Assembly (NCBI GenBank): GCA_958399925.1 | Contig: CATXOC010000001.1 | Coordinates: 186,001-250,000, forward strand | DNA length: 64,000 bases | Source: an uncultured Candidatus Saccharibacteria bacterium | GTDB lineage: Bacteria; Patescibacteriota; Saccharimonadia; Saccharimonadales; Saccharimonadaceae | Direction: 5' to 3' | Part shown: piece by piece, positions 1 through 9,565 of the stretch | Position numbering within the stretch: the first letter of the stretch is position 1 | Layout of the letters: each line of letters starts with the position of its first letter | Made by a program: the position numbers and the translations under genes | Notes under the pieces: generated by a model | The model's input: only the letters and a program-made list of their open reading frames with translations | Database searches by the model: none | Told to the model about the DNA's origin: nothing

Positions 1-540
1 TCAATGAAGGTTAATGGTAATGTGGCGGCGACATCTGATTCTGGTTCGAGTCAAACGGGTACAATTGTAGTTGAAGGTCGTACTGTAGATTATGCAGCGC
101 TAGACGTAATTAAACTTACTATGCAGCGTGCCAAGATTGAATACACAGAGGGTGATGACAATGATAGTACTGATGATGCTAATCAAAGTGACTCAGGTGA
201 TAGTTCGGCTAGTGGCAATGATAGTAATGGTTCTGATAGTTCAAATGAAGCTCAAAAGGATATGAAATCGGACAAGCTATTTACCGATGTACAACTAAGT
301 AGCGTTACGATGTCTAATGATGCTGACGAGCAGGGCGGTAAAGTTGGCTTTACCTTGACACTGAAGTACAATCCTGTGGCTCTGGCCTACTCAACTAAAA
401 ATGTTAGGATTGTTGTTCCGAAGGAAACTATTTCTGACTCTCGCGAGAATACACCTGGTGTAGACGATAATCAGAATAGTAACAAGCCGCTGTTTAACGG
501 CACATCTCAGAACGGCAAGAGCAAGGAGGGGGGCGAATGA
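1..540 (+). CDS. PilN-like pilus assembly protein, C-terminal part
   Basis: The frame is open from the first base, so this is the 3' part of a gene that starts outside the window; the ATG at 4 is probably internal. The visible 179 residues hold a short segment, a long Ser/Asp/Asn-rich linker (about residues 50-85) and a beta-rich stretch (VQLSSVTMS...GFTLTLKYNP). The place just before a PilO-like gene and PilB/T/C suggests the periplasmic end of a PilN-type alignment-complex protein. Sequence similarity alone would not prove this. The stop overlaps the next start (ATGA), so the two are translationally coupled. Confidence 0.55.
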   Translation, partial: SMKVNGNVAATSDSGSSQTGTIVVEGRTVDYAALDVIKLTMQRAKIEYTEGDDNDSTDDANQSDSGDSSASGNDSNGSDSSNEAQKDMKSDKLFTDVQLSSVTMSNDADEQGGKVGFTLTLKYNPVALAYSTKNVRIVVPKETISDSRENTPGVDDNQNSNKPLFNGTSQNGKSKEGGE

Positions 541-1256
541 GTAATAGTGATAGCAAGCCACTGACTGGAGTACGCAAACGCCAGCAGATTGATAGCGCAC
601 GCAAGCAAGTTGTAATTTGGGTAGCGGCAGCTGGCTGTTGTGCTGTTATTGCAATTATTGTTGGTATGCGTCTATGGCAAAAGATTCAGTATCAGAACAA
701 GGTAAATAGTCAGCTACAAACAGCTGAAAAGACATTAAAATCAAATGTTTCAGCGATAGATACGATTCGTACCAACGTCGATGCTCTAAAGTCTAATGAA
801 CGATTGAACTTAACGCAGCTAAAATCAGACGATCAATCGCCGTTGCAGGTGGTTCTGGATGCTATGCCAACCCAAGATAACCGCACGGCTCTAGGTTCAG
901 CATTGCAGGATAAGGTTTTGTCGCTACACGGAGCAACGATCCAGAATTTAACGGTAATTTCTGATGATTCTACGTCGTCTAGCAGCACGGATGCTACTAG
1001 TAGTAGTGAATCTGGCGATACGTCTACCTTGAATGTCGCTGCTACACCAATTGAATTTTCGGTTGAGCTAAGTGGCGACTACAACTCGATTCAGAAGACA
1101 ATTGAAGATATGGAGAGGTCAATTCGTACGATCGTCATAAATAGCATGTCGATTGATGGTTCTGATGATAAGTTGACAGCAAAGATTGTGGCTACGACTT
1201 ATTATGCACCAAAGATAAATTATAAGACATCTACGACCGAGGTAAAGGGAGATTAA
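537..1256 (+). CDS. PilO-like type IV pilus alignment protein
   Basis: A 239-residue bitopic protein with a basic N-terminus, one membrane helix (about residues 25-46, VVIWVAAAGCCAVIAIIVGM), then a helical, probably coiled-coil segment (QLQTAEKTLKSNVSAIDTI) and a beta-rich C-terminal domain (PIEFSVELSGDYNSIQKTIE) as in PilO/GspM-type proteins. Family knowledge: PilN and PilO form the inner-membrane scaffold that links the cytoplasmic motor to the pilus. The start sits in an ATGA overlap with the previous gene, with a purine-rich AAGGAGGGGGG ribosome site just upstream. The PilO label rests on architecture and operon position. Confidence 0.7.
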   Translation: MSNSDSKPLTGVRKRQQIDSARKQVVIWVAAAGCCAVIAIIVGMRLWQKIQYQNKVNSQLQTAEKTLKSNVSAIDTIRTNVDALKSNERLNLTQLKSDDQSPLQVVLDAMPTQDNRTALGSALQDKVLSLHGATIQNLTVISDDSTSSSSTDATSSSESGDTSTLNVAATPIEFSVELSGDYNSIQKTIEDMERSIRTIVINSMSIDGSDDKLTAKIVATTYYAPKINYKTSTTEVKGD

Positions 1257-1257
1257 T

Positions 1258-1512
1258 ATGAAAAAATCAGATATTGCATTAGTTGTCCTAGTTGTTGGAA
1301 TTGTTGGGTTTGTTGCGTACTATATAGTTAATATGGTGTTACCACCCGTTGATAAGTCATTGCAGTCAGTAACTAAGGCAGATGCTTTCACGACATCGGT
1401 GACTGATCCAGACAAGTCAGTATTCAACGAGAACGGTATTAATCCGACTGTTGAGTCGACTATCGGTAATGATGGCTTTAGTACTCAGGTATTTAAATCA
1501 GGGGACGAATAG
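1258..1512 (+). CDS. small membrane-anchored protein of the pilus operon
   Basis: An 84-residue protein with one N-terminal membrane helix (residues 6-28, IALVVLVVGIVGFVAYYIV) and a polar extracytoplasmic tail. It starts one base after the PilO-like stop, behind AAAGGGAG, and is followed after two bases by the PilB start, so it belongs to the same transcript. I do not recognise a family. Position suggests an accessory subunit of the pilus alignment complex. Confidence 0.75.
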   Translation: MKKSDIALVVLVVGIVGFVAYYIVNMVLPPVDKSLQSVTKADAFTTSVTDPDKSVFNENGINPTVESTIGNDGFSTQVFKSGDE

Positions 1513-1514
1513 CA

Positions 1515-3281
1515 GTGGCAATTTTAACGGATGAATCTCGACAAAAAATCGAGGCGTATTTCGTTGAAAATGGCACGTTAACCGAAGATCAACTAGAAGA
1601 CCTAAGAAAACGTGCAGAGGACGCCGACGAACCGCTCATTACGCTAATGATTAATGAGCGGGTGATTAATGATGAGCAATTAACTGAGGCGACCTCACAT
1701 GTAACGGGTGTACCATACGTTAACCTATCACGAGCGGTTATTGATACTAAAATTTTAAACCTGTTGCCAATGGAAACTGCACAGCGCTTTATGGCGGTGC
1801 CATTAGGTGAAACTGCTGAAGGTGGAGCTAAACGCTTAGCTGTAGCTATGCTTGACGCCAATAACGTACAAGCAGTTGACTTTTTGTCTAATACAATCGG
1901 TCGGCCAATCAAGGTGTACTTAGCATCAGAGTCGGGTATAAATAACGTTCTAGCTCAGTATCACATGGACGTTGACCCAACCCTGCAAAACGATACAATA
2001 GCAGAGGCTAAAGCCAAGGCGGCAAATGTCCGCACAATTGTACAGGATTCGCCAATTTCACGTATTTTGACCCAGCTATTGGAATATGCTCAACGTTCAC
2101 GTGCTTCTGATATTCACATTGAGCCAACAGAAACCAAACTGGTTATCCGTATGCGTATAGATGGTGTGCTTCGCGTGGTAATGGAATTGCCTAAATCGGT
2201 AGAAGCGGCATTGATATCACGTATTAAAATTTTATCTAACCTAAAAATTGACGAACACCGCAAACCGCAGGATGGTGAGTTTACGGTTATGGTTGGCGAT
2301 AAAGAGGTTGACTTGCGTATTGCAATATCACCAGTGATTTGGGGTGAACAGGTCGTGATTCGTTTGCTAGACAAATCTGGGTCGAGCTTCAAGCTAGAAG
2401 ACATGGGCTATGCAGGCCGAGCATTGCGAGCAATTCGCCGCGGTATCAAGAAGCCCAACGGAATGGTATTGACGTCGGGTCCGACTGGTTCTGGTAAGTC
2501 TACTTCGTTGTATGCCTTGGTGCAGGAAATCTATAGTGAAGAAATTAATATTATTACACTAGAAGACCCGGTTGAGTATAAGATGAACGGTGTTAACCAG
2601 ATTCAGGTCAATCCGGCTGCCGGGCTAACATTCGCATCTGGTCTGCGCTCAATTCTGCGTTTGGACCCTGATGTGATTCTAGTGGGTGAAATTCGTGATG
2701 CTGAAACGGCTAACCTAGCAGTGCAGGCGGCTTTGACGGGCCACTTGGTATTTTCGACACTTCACACTAACTCTGCCGCCGGTATTCTACCGCGTTTACT
2801 AGATATGGGCATTGAACCATTTCTAATTGCCTCGACCATTAATACGGTGATTGGCCAGCGTCTAGTGCGACGCAATGGCTCTGATCGTGAAAAATATGCC
2901 AGCAGCAAGGTCGAGACCGAACAAATTAATGATAAGATCGGGTACTTGTTGCCAAAGAATGATAGTGAAGTAGCTAAGGTTGAGGAAGACTTGGGCTATA
3001 AAGGATTGCCGTTAGCTGGACAGAGTTCATATCAACTGACCAAGGGTGTAGCTAGTAAAAGCCAGCCGGGCGGCTATAAAGGACGTATGGGTCTATACGA
3101 GGTGATTGAGATCTCCGAAGAGATTCAGCAATTAATTATCAAGCATGCAACCTCTAGCCAGATTCAGCGTTTGGCTGTGGCGCAGGGTATGATTCCGATG
3201 CAAATGGATGGATATCTAAAAGCCTTGACTGGCAATACTACTATCGACGAAGTAAATCGTGTGGCTGGTGGTATAGCATAA
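1515..3281 (+). CDS. pilB: type IV pilus extension ATPase PilB
   Basis: A 588-residue GspE/PilB-family hexameric ATPase that powers pilus extension at the cytoplasmic face. An N-terminal GspE/MshE-type domain (about residues 1-150) precedes the ATPase domain, with Walker A GPTGSGKST at 322-330, Asp box ITLEDPVEY, Walker B ILVGEIRDAETA and His box TGHLVFSTLHTN. The GTG start lies 2 bases after the previous stop with GGGGA upstream. Oddity: the protein contains no cysteine, so the zinc-binding tetracysteine found in many PilB/GspE proteins is missing; its place is taken by a charged insertion after GQRLVRR. pilT follows 43 bases later. Confidence 0.95.
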   Translation: MAILTDESRQKIEAYFVENGTLTEDQLEDLRKRAEDADEPLITLMINERVINDEQLTEATSHVTGVPYVNLSRAVIDTKILNLLPMETAQRFMAVPLGETAEGGAKRLAVAMLDANNVQAVDFLSNTIGRPIKVYLASESGINNVLAQYHMDVDPTLQNDTIAEAKAKAANVRTIVQDSPISRILTQLLEYAQRSRASDIHIEPTETKLVIRMRIDGVLRVVMELPKSVEAALISRIKILSNLKIDEHRKPQDGEFTVMVGDKEVDLRIAISPVIWGEQVVIRLLDKSGSSFKLEDMGYAGRALRAIRRGIKKPNGMVLTSGPTGSGKSTSLYALVQEIYSEEINIITLEDPVEYKMNGVNQIQVNPAAGLTFASGLRSILRLDPDVILVGEIRDAETANLAVQAALTGHLVFSTLHTNSAAGILPRLLDMGIEPFLIASTINTVIGQRLVRRNGSDREKYASSKVETEQINDKIGYLLPKNDSEVAKVEEDLGYKGLPLAGQSSYQLTKGVASKSQPGGYKGRMGLYEVIEISEEIQQLIIKHATSSQIQRLAVAQGMIPMQMDGYLKALTGNTTIDEVNRVAGGIA

Positions 3282-3324
3282 AACATAAGTGTGATGGTAC
3301 AATATAGATAAACAGGGAGGGTAT

Positions 3325-4389
3325 ATGGATAGTGTAAGGATTGAATTGTTACTGCAAGAAGTAATTAATCAGCATGCATCAGATTTGCATATTCAGGTTG
3401 GTCTGCCGCCGATGTTGCGCGTGGATGGTGCGCTTGCGCCAATTGCAAACACGCCGATGCTGACGTCCGAGATGACAGAGAAGCTAATTTTTAGCATTCT
3501 TGACTCTGATCAGCAACAAATTTTATTGAAGGATAAGGAATTTGATTTCTCGTTTTCATTCGGTAACCTAGGTCGTTTCCGTGTTAACGCCTTCCACGAG
3601 CGGGGCAATCTAGCGGCGGCCTTTCGTTTGATTCCAAATGAGATGCCAACTATCGAAGAGCTAGGCTTACCGAGTATCGTGTCGTCATTCGCGGATTACC
3701 CACGTGGTTTGGTGTTGGTCACTGGCCCGACTGGTTCAGGTAAGTCAACTACGTTAGCTGCTCTAATTGACAAAATCAATACCGAGAAGGCTGAACATAT
3801 CATTACTATCGAAGACCCAATTGAGTTCACGCATAAATCTAAGCGCTCGGTGGTGGTGCAGCGCGAAGTTCACTACGATACTTACTCTTTCAACGCAGCT
3901 CTGCGTAGTGCTTTGCGTGAAGACCCAGATATCGTCCTGATTGGTGAGATGCGTGATCTTGAAACAATCTCGGCTGCTGTGACCATTGCTGAAACGGGTC
4001 ACTTGGTGTTTGCAACCCTGCACACCAACAGTGCATCGCAGTCTATTGACCGTATGGTTAACGTCTTCCCACCACATCAACAGCCGCAGATTAAGGCTCA
4101 GCTGGGTAATATCTTGCAGGCGATTTGTTCGCAGCGTCTAATTCCGGCTATTGGCGGTGGTCGTGTAGTGGCTGCGGAAATCTTGGTTGCTAATGCTGCC
4201 GTTCGTAATATCATTCGCGAAGGCAAGACACATCAGCTGGATGCAGTAATTCAGACGTCGGCACGTGAAGGTATGCAGTCAATGGATCGCACCTTAGCTG
4301 AACTAGTGCATAGTGGGCAAATTACCTTCGACGAAGCTCGTAATTACGCAGTAGACCTAGAAGAATTTGAGAGGATGATGAGGGGGTAA
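3325..4389 (+). CDS. pilT: pilus retraction ATPase PilT
   Basis: A 354-residue PilT-family motor that depolymerises the pilus. Residues 134-142 form Walker A (GPTGSGKST), followed by ITIEDPIEF, Walker B IVLIGEMRDLETI and His box TGHLVFATLHTN. The PilT-specific C-terminal signature NIIREGKTHQ is present, which separates it from PilB. An AGGGAGG ribosome site precedes the ATG. Having both PilB and PilT implies a retractile pilus, hence twitching, host contact or DNA uptake. pilC follows 6 bases later. Confidence 0.95.
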   Translation: MDSVRIELLLQEVINQHASDLHIQVGLPPMLRVDGALAPIANTPMLTSEMTEKLIFSILDSDQQQILLKDKEFDFSFSFGNLGRFRVNAFHERGNLAAAFRLIPNEMPTIEELGLPSIVSSFADYPRGLVLVTGPTGSGKSTTLAALIDKINTEKAEHIITIEDPIEFTHKSKRSVVVQREVHYDTYSFNAALRSALREDPDIVLIGEMRDLETISAAVTIAETGHLVFATLHTNSASQSIDRMVNVFPPHQQPQIKAQLGNILQAICSQRLIPAIGGGRVVAAEILVANAAVRNIIREGKTHQLDAVIQTSAREGMQSMDRTLAELVHSGQITFDEARNYAVDLEEFERMMRG

Positions 4390-4395
4390 TAGCCA

Positions 4396-5601
4396 ATGTT
4401 GACATACAAGTACAAGGCTCGTGATACAGCCAGCAATAAAATCGTTAGCTCGACTATTCAGGCAAATTCTGAGGTAGCAGCGGCGCGACTGTTAATGGCG
4501 CAACATATTGTGCCGCTAGAGATCAAAACTGTCGATCAGAGTGGTCCACTTGCTAAGCTGACGAACAAAGTTAGCACGAAACAGCTGGTTATCTTTACGC
4601 GTCAGCTCTCGACTATGCTGAATGCTGGTTTGCCACTTGCGCAGTCGTTGGCAACCGTGCAAGAGCAGACTAACAGTACCGCACTTAAGAACATTGCTGG
4701 CGATATAGTGGCTAGCATTAACGGTGGTGCTTCACTGTCTTCGGCGATTAAAAAGTATCCAGACGTATTTAATAATGTCTATGTGGCATTGGTTGAGGCA
4801 GGTGAGACTTCGGGTACATTGGATGAGGCACTGCAACGCCTAGCAAACCAGCTAGAGCATGATTCAGATATGCTGGGTAAAATTAAAGGTGCTATGATGT
4901 ACCCAGCCATTGTATTGGTTGTTATTATCGGCGTGGTGATATTTATGCTAGTATCATTGGTACCACAGGTGAAGAGTCTGTACGATGATATGGGTAAGAC
5001 CTTGCCGCTACAGACCTTGATTTTGCAGGGTATTGCTGACTTTATTATTAAGTACTGGTGGTTGACGCTGTTGGTTCTGGCTGGTTTAATCGTATTTATT
5101 AACCGATGGAAGAAAACTGACGGCGGGCGTAAGGCGATTGATACTATAAAGTTAAACGTACCATTGTTTGCACCATTGCTTCGCAAGCTTTACATGGCAC
5201 GTTTCTCGCGTACTATGGAGACGTTGATTAAGTCGGGCGTTTCGATGCTAGAATCGCTAAAAATTTCAGCGGATGCCGTTAATAATGTGGTTGTCAAAGA
5301 AGAAATCTTGAGTGCGACAGGGAAGGTAAAGAACGGTAAGTCGTTGTCTGAATCGCTGTCGAATCAAGACTATATCTTGCCGTTTGTGCCGCAGATGATC
5401 AAGATTGGTGAGACATCGGGTGGTATTGATGCGATGTTGGCTAAGGTTGCCGACTATTATGACAAGGAAGTGGATAATGCAATTAATAACATATCAACCT
5501 TAATTGAGCCAATCTTGATGGTGGTGATGGCAGGTATGATTGGCTTTATCGTGCTAGCAGTCTTGTTGCCGATTTATACGCTATCAACTTCACTAGAATA
5601 A
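4396..5601 (+). CDS. pilC: type IV pilus inner-membrane platform protein PilC
   Basis: A 401-residue GspF/PilC-family protein with two repeated cytoplasmic helical domains (about residues 60-165 and 265-370) and three membrane segments (about 168-195, 213-233 and 370-395). Typical motifs such as FTRQLSTMLNAGLPL and its repeat FSRTMETLIKSGVSMLE are visible. It is the platform on which PilB and PilT act. It is the last gene before a new promoter in front of the major pilin. Confidence 0.95.
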   Translation: MLTYKYKARDTASNKIVSSTIQANSEVAAARLLMAQHIVPLEIKTVDQSGPLAKLTNKVSTKQLVIFTRQLSTMLNAGLPLAQSLATVQEQTNSTALKNIAGDIVASINGGASLSSAIKKYPDVFNNVYVALVEAGETSGTLDEALQRLANQLEHDSDMLGKIKGAMMYPAIVLVVIIGVVIFMLVSLVPQVKSLYDDMGKTLPLQTLILQGIADFIIKYWWLTLLVLAGLIVFINRWKKTDGGRKAIDTIKLNVPLFAPLLRKLYMARFSRTMETLIKSGVSMLESLKISADAVNNVVVKEEILSATGKVKNGKSLSESLSNQDYILPFVPQMIKIGETSGGIDAMLAKVADYYDKEVDNAINNISTLIEPILMVVMAGMIGFIVLAVLLPIYTLSTSLE

Positions 5602-5604
5602 CGC

Positions 5605-5633
5605 TTGCGCTTTTATATAAACTAGTATATATT
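5605..5633 (+). promoter_or_regulatory. promoter of the major pilin gene
   Basis: TTGCGC and TATATT separated by 17 bases, in the short gap between pilC and the pilin gene. It would give a leader of about 40 bases and let the pilin be expressed more strongly than the assembly genes. Confidence 0.55.
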
Positions 5634-5680
5634 AATAACTGTAAGTTAACTAAAATAAAAGAAAGGGTAGGTAAACTTAT

Positions 5681-6199
5681 ATGATTAAAAATCAGAAATC
5701 TCAAAAGGGTTTTACCATCATTGAGGTTGCTCTAGTTTTGGCCGTTGGTGCACTTATTTTCCTAGTAGTGTTCCTAGCAGTGCCTGCACTACAGCGTAAC
5801 CAGCGTAACGATGCACGTAAGCGTGACCAGTCGAGCGTTGTTGAGGCTGTAACGTCTTACACGTCAAATAACCCAGCCAAAAAGTTAACCTCCGTTACCA
5901 ACGAAAATGCGTATACCGCTGGTGCGCCAGCCACAACGAACTGGCTTGGCAAATATCTAGATCAACTATCAAACAACACAGAGGAAGTCGCAGTTAAGAA
6001 TAATACGACCACAGTTCCAACTGTTGGTGATACCAGTGACGACAAAGATACAGCCAAAAAGACGATTTACGTCCTAACAGGTGCAACCTGCAACTCAGAC
6101 GGTAAAACTACCAAGAAGGGAACTGCAAAACAGGCAGCAGTTATCTCATTCCAAGAGACAGCAGCAGGTGTAGATGCTGTTTGCTCTTCTGCTAACTAG
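5681..6199 (+). CDS. major type IV pilin (prepilin)
   Basis: A 172-residue prepilin with leader MIKNQKSQKG, prepilin-peptidase cleavage expected after Gly10, then the class III motif FTIIEVALVLAVGALIF with the conserved Glu at mature position 5. The hydrophobic helix continues into AVPALQRNQRNDARKRD. Two cysteines (in GATCNS and DAVCSS) near the C-terminus probably form the D-region disulfide. It has its own promoter and a strong terminator downstream, consistent with being the abundant subunit. A paralogue lies at 16804. Confidence 0.92.
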   Translation: MIKNQKSQKGFTIIEVALVLAVGALIFLVVFLAVPALQRNQRNDARKRDQSSVVEAVTSYTSNNPAKKLTSVTNENAYTAGAPATTNWLGKYLDQLSNNTEEVAVKNNTTTVPTVGDTSDDKDTAKKTIYVLTGATCNSDGKTTKKGTAKQAAVISFQETAAGVDAVCSSAN

Positions 6200-6227
6200 T
6201 CTTAGCTAAAACACGTTAAGGCACGTT

Positions 6228-6257
6228 AAAACAGTCCCACTAGGGACTGTTTTAATA
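6228..6257 (+). terminator. terminator after pilin gene
   Basis: Inverted repeat AAAACAGTCCC / GGGACTGTTTT with a 5-base loop and T-run. Confidence 0.85.
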
Positions 6258-6277
6258 GTTTCTGATATAATACAGTT

Positions 6278-7102
6278 ATGGTAATTATCTGTGCAGTATT
6301 TTTATTTATCTTAGGCGCTGTATTCGGCTCGTTTGTCGGCGCCTTCACTTGGCGGCTAAAACATCATAAAGACTGGGTGAAGGGGCGTAGCGAATGTGAA
6401 CATTGTCACCACAAACTAACGCCGCTCGACCTAATACCCGTCATTAGCTGGATTAGCCTCGGCGGAAGGTGTCGCTATTGTCGAAAGCCGATTGGCTGGA
6501 CAACCTTGCTGCTAGAGCTTGGTCTTGGTGTTGCCTTTGTGACGTCTTTTTACTTCTTGCCGATTGCTTTTGGCTTTACACCGGCACAGCTAATTGCCGG
6601 TCGTAGCGCTTGGCTAATCGTTTTACTGGCGGTTTGGTTGACAATGCTGATTATGCTGGCGGCGTTACTGGTTTACGACGCAAAATGGCATTTGTTACCC
6701 AATAAAATTATGTACCCCCTGATTGCATTGGCGCTAGTTTACACATTGATTGCCAGCTTCGCTATCAATCATATGGCTTTTATGTCTTGGTTAGGCGATA
6801 CGTTACTGGCTATGCTGCCAGTTGCCGGTCTGTATGGTGTACTGTGGTTATTCAGTGGTGGTCGTTGGATTGGCTTAGGTGATGTGAAACTGGGTGTTAT
6901 TGTGGGGTTGTGTCTCGGTTGGCAACTAGCGCTAGCAGTGCTAGCAATTTCCAATGCTATTGCCTCGCTGTCGGTAATACCACTACTGATTACAAAAAAG
7001 CTGAAACCTACTAGCCAGATTGCTTTTGGTCCGTTTTTGATTGTGACTCTATTTGCCATGGTTCTATTTGGTAATTATTTGTGTGATTGGTTGGGGATAT
7101 AA
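6278..7102 (+). CDS. pilD: prepilin peptidase PilD
   Basis: A 274-residue GspO/PilD-type aspartic protease of the membrane that cleaves and may N-methylate prepilins. The cytoplasmic domain has the zinc-type pairs CEHC (40-43) and CRYC (65-68). The two catalytic aspartates are Asp134 (VYDAKWHLLPN) and Asp202 (GLGDVKLG), within seven or eight membrane helices. The -10 box TATAAT (6266-6271) ends 6 bases before the ATG, so the mRNA is probably leaderless. Confidence 0.95.
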   Translation: MVIICAVFLFILGAVFGSFVGAFTWRLKHHKDWVKGRSECEHCHHKLTPLDLIPVISWISLGGRCRYCRKPIGWTTLLLELGLGVAFVTSFYFLPIAFGFTPAQLIAGRSAWLIVLLAVWLTMLIMLAALLVYDAKWHLLPNKIMYPLIALALVYTLIASFAINHMAFMSWLGDTLLAMLPVAGLYGVLWLFSGGRWIGLGDVKLGVIVGLCLGWQLALAVLAISNAIASLSVIPLLITKKLKPTSQIAFGPFLIVTLFAMVLFGNYLCDWLGI

Positions 7103-7152
7103 TTTTTCGATAATCTATGGAGTTTAAATAGCTTGTGCTATAATTTATGGTA

Positions 7153-7998
7153 ATGAAACGAGAGGGTGGCTATACATTGGTAGAGATCGGCCTGGTGATG
7201 GCAGTGTCGGCAGGTTTACTGCTGATTGCTGGCAGTCTATATACTATGTCGGGCAACCAGCGCTTTACCGATTCACTGCAAACTACCCGAACCTTTATTC
7301 AGCAACAGTATAACGATGTGCGTTCCAACATCAGCCAGCGCGTGGGCGGCGATGTAAGCTCGTTGTGCGCAGTTGATCCGCATGATTTGGGGGACAAGTC
7401 TGCAGGGAATAATAAGAGCTGTCTACTAATGGGTAAAATTATTCAATTTAAGGACGACCGCATGAAATCGAGCTATATAATTGGTAGGCCGATTGGTTCT
7501 GATTGGCCGAATGCCAACAAAACAGCCATAGAAAATATACGAGACATGACACTGTTTGCAATAACCAGTCCTTCTGCTGGGCGTGGTGTGCGACCGACAG
7601 AAAAACTGTATCCCAACGGCGGTGAGGCTATTACTACGCTGGCGTGTAACGACAAAGAATGTAGTAGAGGCGAAAAAGTTAAGACACCTAGTGATGAAGC
7701 TAATTTGGTGATTTTACGCAGTCCATTGGATGGCTCGATTTTAACATTTGCCTATGCTAAATTGGTAGGTAATGACGACACTAGTAAGAAGATTTCTGAT
7801 ATAGGTAGTAATTCATATCTCGGTCTAGTGCTGGCTTTAAGATCGGGTGGCTTGGGTGTGAGTACGGGTTCGCTGTGTATTCCGGTAGCATCAACTTCAT
7901 CGGGTATTCAAACGGCGGCGCCAGCTGAAGGCTTAAATGGATCAGGTATCAGTAATTCTAAGACATTGTTTAGTGTATGTAGTGTGGAGGTCGACTGA
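7153..7998 (+). CDS. minor pilin-like protein
   Basis: A prepilin-like protein of 281 residues from the second ATG. I prefer 7153 over the ATG at 7147 because the -10 box TATAAT (7139-7144) ends only 2 bases before 7147 and 8 before 7153. It begins MKREGG then YTLVEIGLVMAVSAGLLL, the class III pilin N-terminus with Glu5. Cysteines are spread along the chain (SSLCAV, KSCLLM, LACNDKEC, SLCIP, FSVCSVE). First of four tightly coupled pilin-like genes; likely part of a tip or priming complex. Confidence 0.85.
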   Translation: MKREGGYTLVEIGLVMAVSAGLLLIAGSLYTMSGNQRFTDSLQTTRTFIQQQYNDVRSNISQRVGGDVSSLCAVDPHDLGDKSAGNNKSCLLMGKIIQFKDDRMKSSYIIGRPIGSDWPNANKTAIENIRDMTLFAITSPSAGRGVRPTEKLYPNGGEAITTLACNDKECSRGEKVKTPSDEANLVILRSPLDGSILTFAYAKLVGNDDTSKKISDIGSNSYLGLVLALRSGGLGVSTGSLCIPVASTSSGIQTAAPAEGLNGSGISNSKTLFSVCSVEVD

Positions 7999-8789
7999 TG
8001 AATAAAATTGAACAAATTTGGCATAGTATTCGTTGCGCAAACGGTGTTTCAGACGACGTGGCTGAACGGGGCGATACTTTGATCGAAGTTGCAATTGCAA
8101 TGGCCGTGTTGGGCGCTGTTGCCTTATTAACTTTTACTACAATGAATAGCAGTCTGTTGTCTATTATGGACTCTACTCAACGCACCTCCGTGCAACAGAA
8201 AGTTAATTCGCAGATTGAGATGATTAACTATATACGCAGCAATGACCCTGACCAGTGGAAGGCATTTACAGACGCTGCTTCTGACGCAGGTTATGCGCCA
8301 CTAAAGGATGATTCATATAAGTGTCGAATGAATAAGTACCATGGCGCACCAATGCCGAGCATCTATACAGACAGTACTGATTTTTATAGCAACTTTGGTA
8401 GTGTATGGCTAGAGTATCACCCGGATGATACTGCGCATCCAGTTAGAGTGTATAATCTGGCGACTGCAAATGGCACTAATGATTTCAACCGCTCGACAGC
8501 TGCTAAGTATTGGGGTGGGCGTGTGAGTAATAAAGACTATGCGTTTGACGGTAGATCAGGCATGAGTACGGTGTCGATTACTGACCCACAACCAGGTTAT
8601 GGTATCTGGGTGGATGTTGGTGCTGCTCAACCGAGGTACGCCACTCACGTCGCTGTGAGAGCTGACGAGCCGTATATTGACGTTGTAGTTAAAGCGTGCT
8701 GGACACCGTTTGGCGCTAAGAGCGATGGCGAGGCGCGCATTTCGCAAACTTATCGTATACATAAGAATGAGGCTTCGGAGGACTACTAA
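7998..8789 (+). CDS. minor pilin-like protein
   Basis: A 263-residue protein with an unusually long leader (about 27 residues) before RGDTLIEVAIAMAVLGAVAL, the pilin-type helix with the conserved Glu. The last residue before the processing site is not clear-cut: the typical Gly is followed by Asp rather than Phe. Its start overlaps the previous stop and its stop overlaps the next start (TAATG). Probably a PilV/GspI-like minor subunit; the subtype is inferred only from order. Confidence 0.8.
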   Translation: MNKIEQIWHSIRCANGVSDDVAERGDTLIEVAIAMAVLGAVALLTFTTMNSSLLSIMDSTQRTSVQQKVNSQIEMINYIRSNDPDQWKAFTDAASDAGYAPLKDDSYKCRMNKYHGAPMPSIYTDSTDFYSNFGSVWLEYHPDDTAHPVRVYNLATANGTNDFNRSTAAKYWGGRVSNKDYAFDGRSGMSTVSITDPQPGYGIWVDVGAAQPRYATHVAVRADEPYIDVVVKACWTPFGAKSDGEARISQTYRIHKNEASEDY

Positions 8790-9565
8790 TGGTTAGAATG
8801 AATAGAGTAAAGAGGTGTAAAACATCGGCGGGCTTTACTATTATCGAGGTCTCGCTATCGCTAACGTTTATTGCGTTTATTATTCTGTTTTTGACGGCTA
8901 GTATGCTAAGTATCATTGGTACTTACAATAAGGGTGTGTGGCTGAGTCAGGTCAACCAAGCACTGCGTCAAATGAATGCGGATATCGTTGATACGGTTAA
9001 GTATAGTGCTTCGCCTAAGGTTAAGACAGTGGACGGTGAGGTAACTCGGCTATGTGCCAATGGTGTGACCTATGCTTGGAATTTGCAAAGCTGGATTGAC
9101 AACGACCACCGACCGCGTAATAGATTTAATGGTGAGGGTAGCACTAGCTCATCGTTGCGTTTGGTTCGTATCCAAGATAAGTCGGGCGCCTACTGTAGCG
9201 ACGATAGTAGATACGATTTAATTCGGCGTGATAGTGGCACGATGGTTCTGCTCGGCAAGGGTACTATCTTGCAGGAATTCAATGTCGTACAGGGTATAAC
9301 AGATACCCCGAGTGTTCCGCTGTTATCAGTTAACGGTGTAATTTCGACCGAAGGTGTAAATGCTCCATCTAAAGTAAAATTAGTTGGGGATAAATTCCAA
9401 TTTGTGAACTATAATGATAACAGCGGTACCTGGCAGTGTGGTGACTGGATCGATAGTAATGGTAATAATAGAAAAGATATCGGCGAGTTCAAGCCTAGCA
9501 AAGGTTCGTTCTGTGCTAAGGCGGATATTGGTATGCAGGTGTATGAAAGGGGAGTAGAAAAGTAA
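8789..9565 (+). CDS. minor pilin-like protein
   Basis: A 258-residue prepilin with leader MVRMNRVKRCKTSAG and mature N-terminus FTIIEVSLSLTFIAFIILFLTA. Order in the operon suggests a PilW/GspJ-like subunit. It overlaps both neighbours by one base, a sign of coupled translation. Confidence 0.85.
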   Translation: MVRMNRVKRCKTSAGFTIIEVSLSLTFIAFIILFLTASMLSIIGTYNKGVWLSQVNQALRQMNADIVDTVKYSASPKVKTVDGEVTRLCANGVTYAWNLQSWIDNDHRPRNRFNGEGSTSSSLRLVRIQDKSGAYCSDDSRYDLIRRDSGTMVLLGKGTILQEFNVVQGITDTPSVPLLSVNGVISTEGVNAPSKVKLVGDKFQFVNYNDNSGTWQCGDWIDSNGNNRKDIGEFKPSKGSFCAKADIGMQVYERGVEK

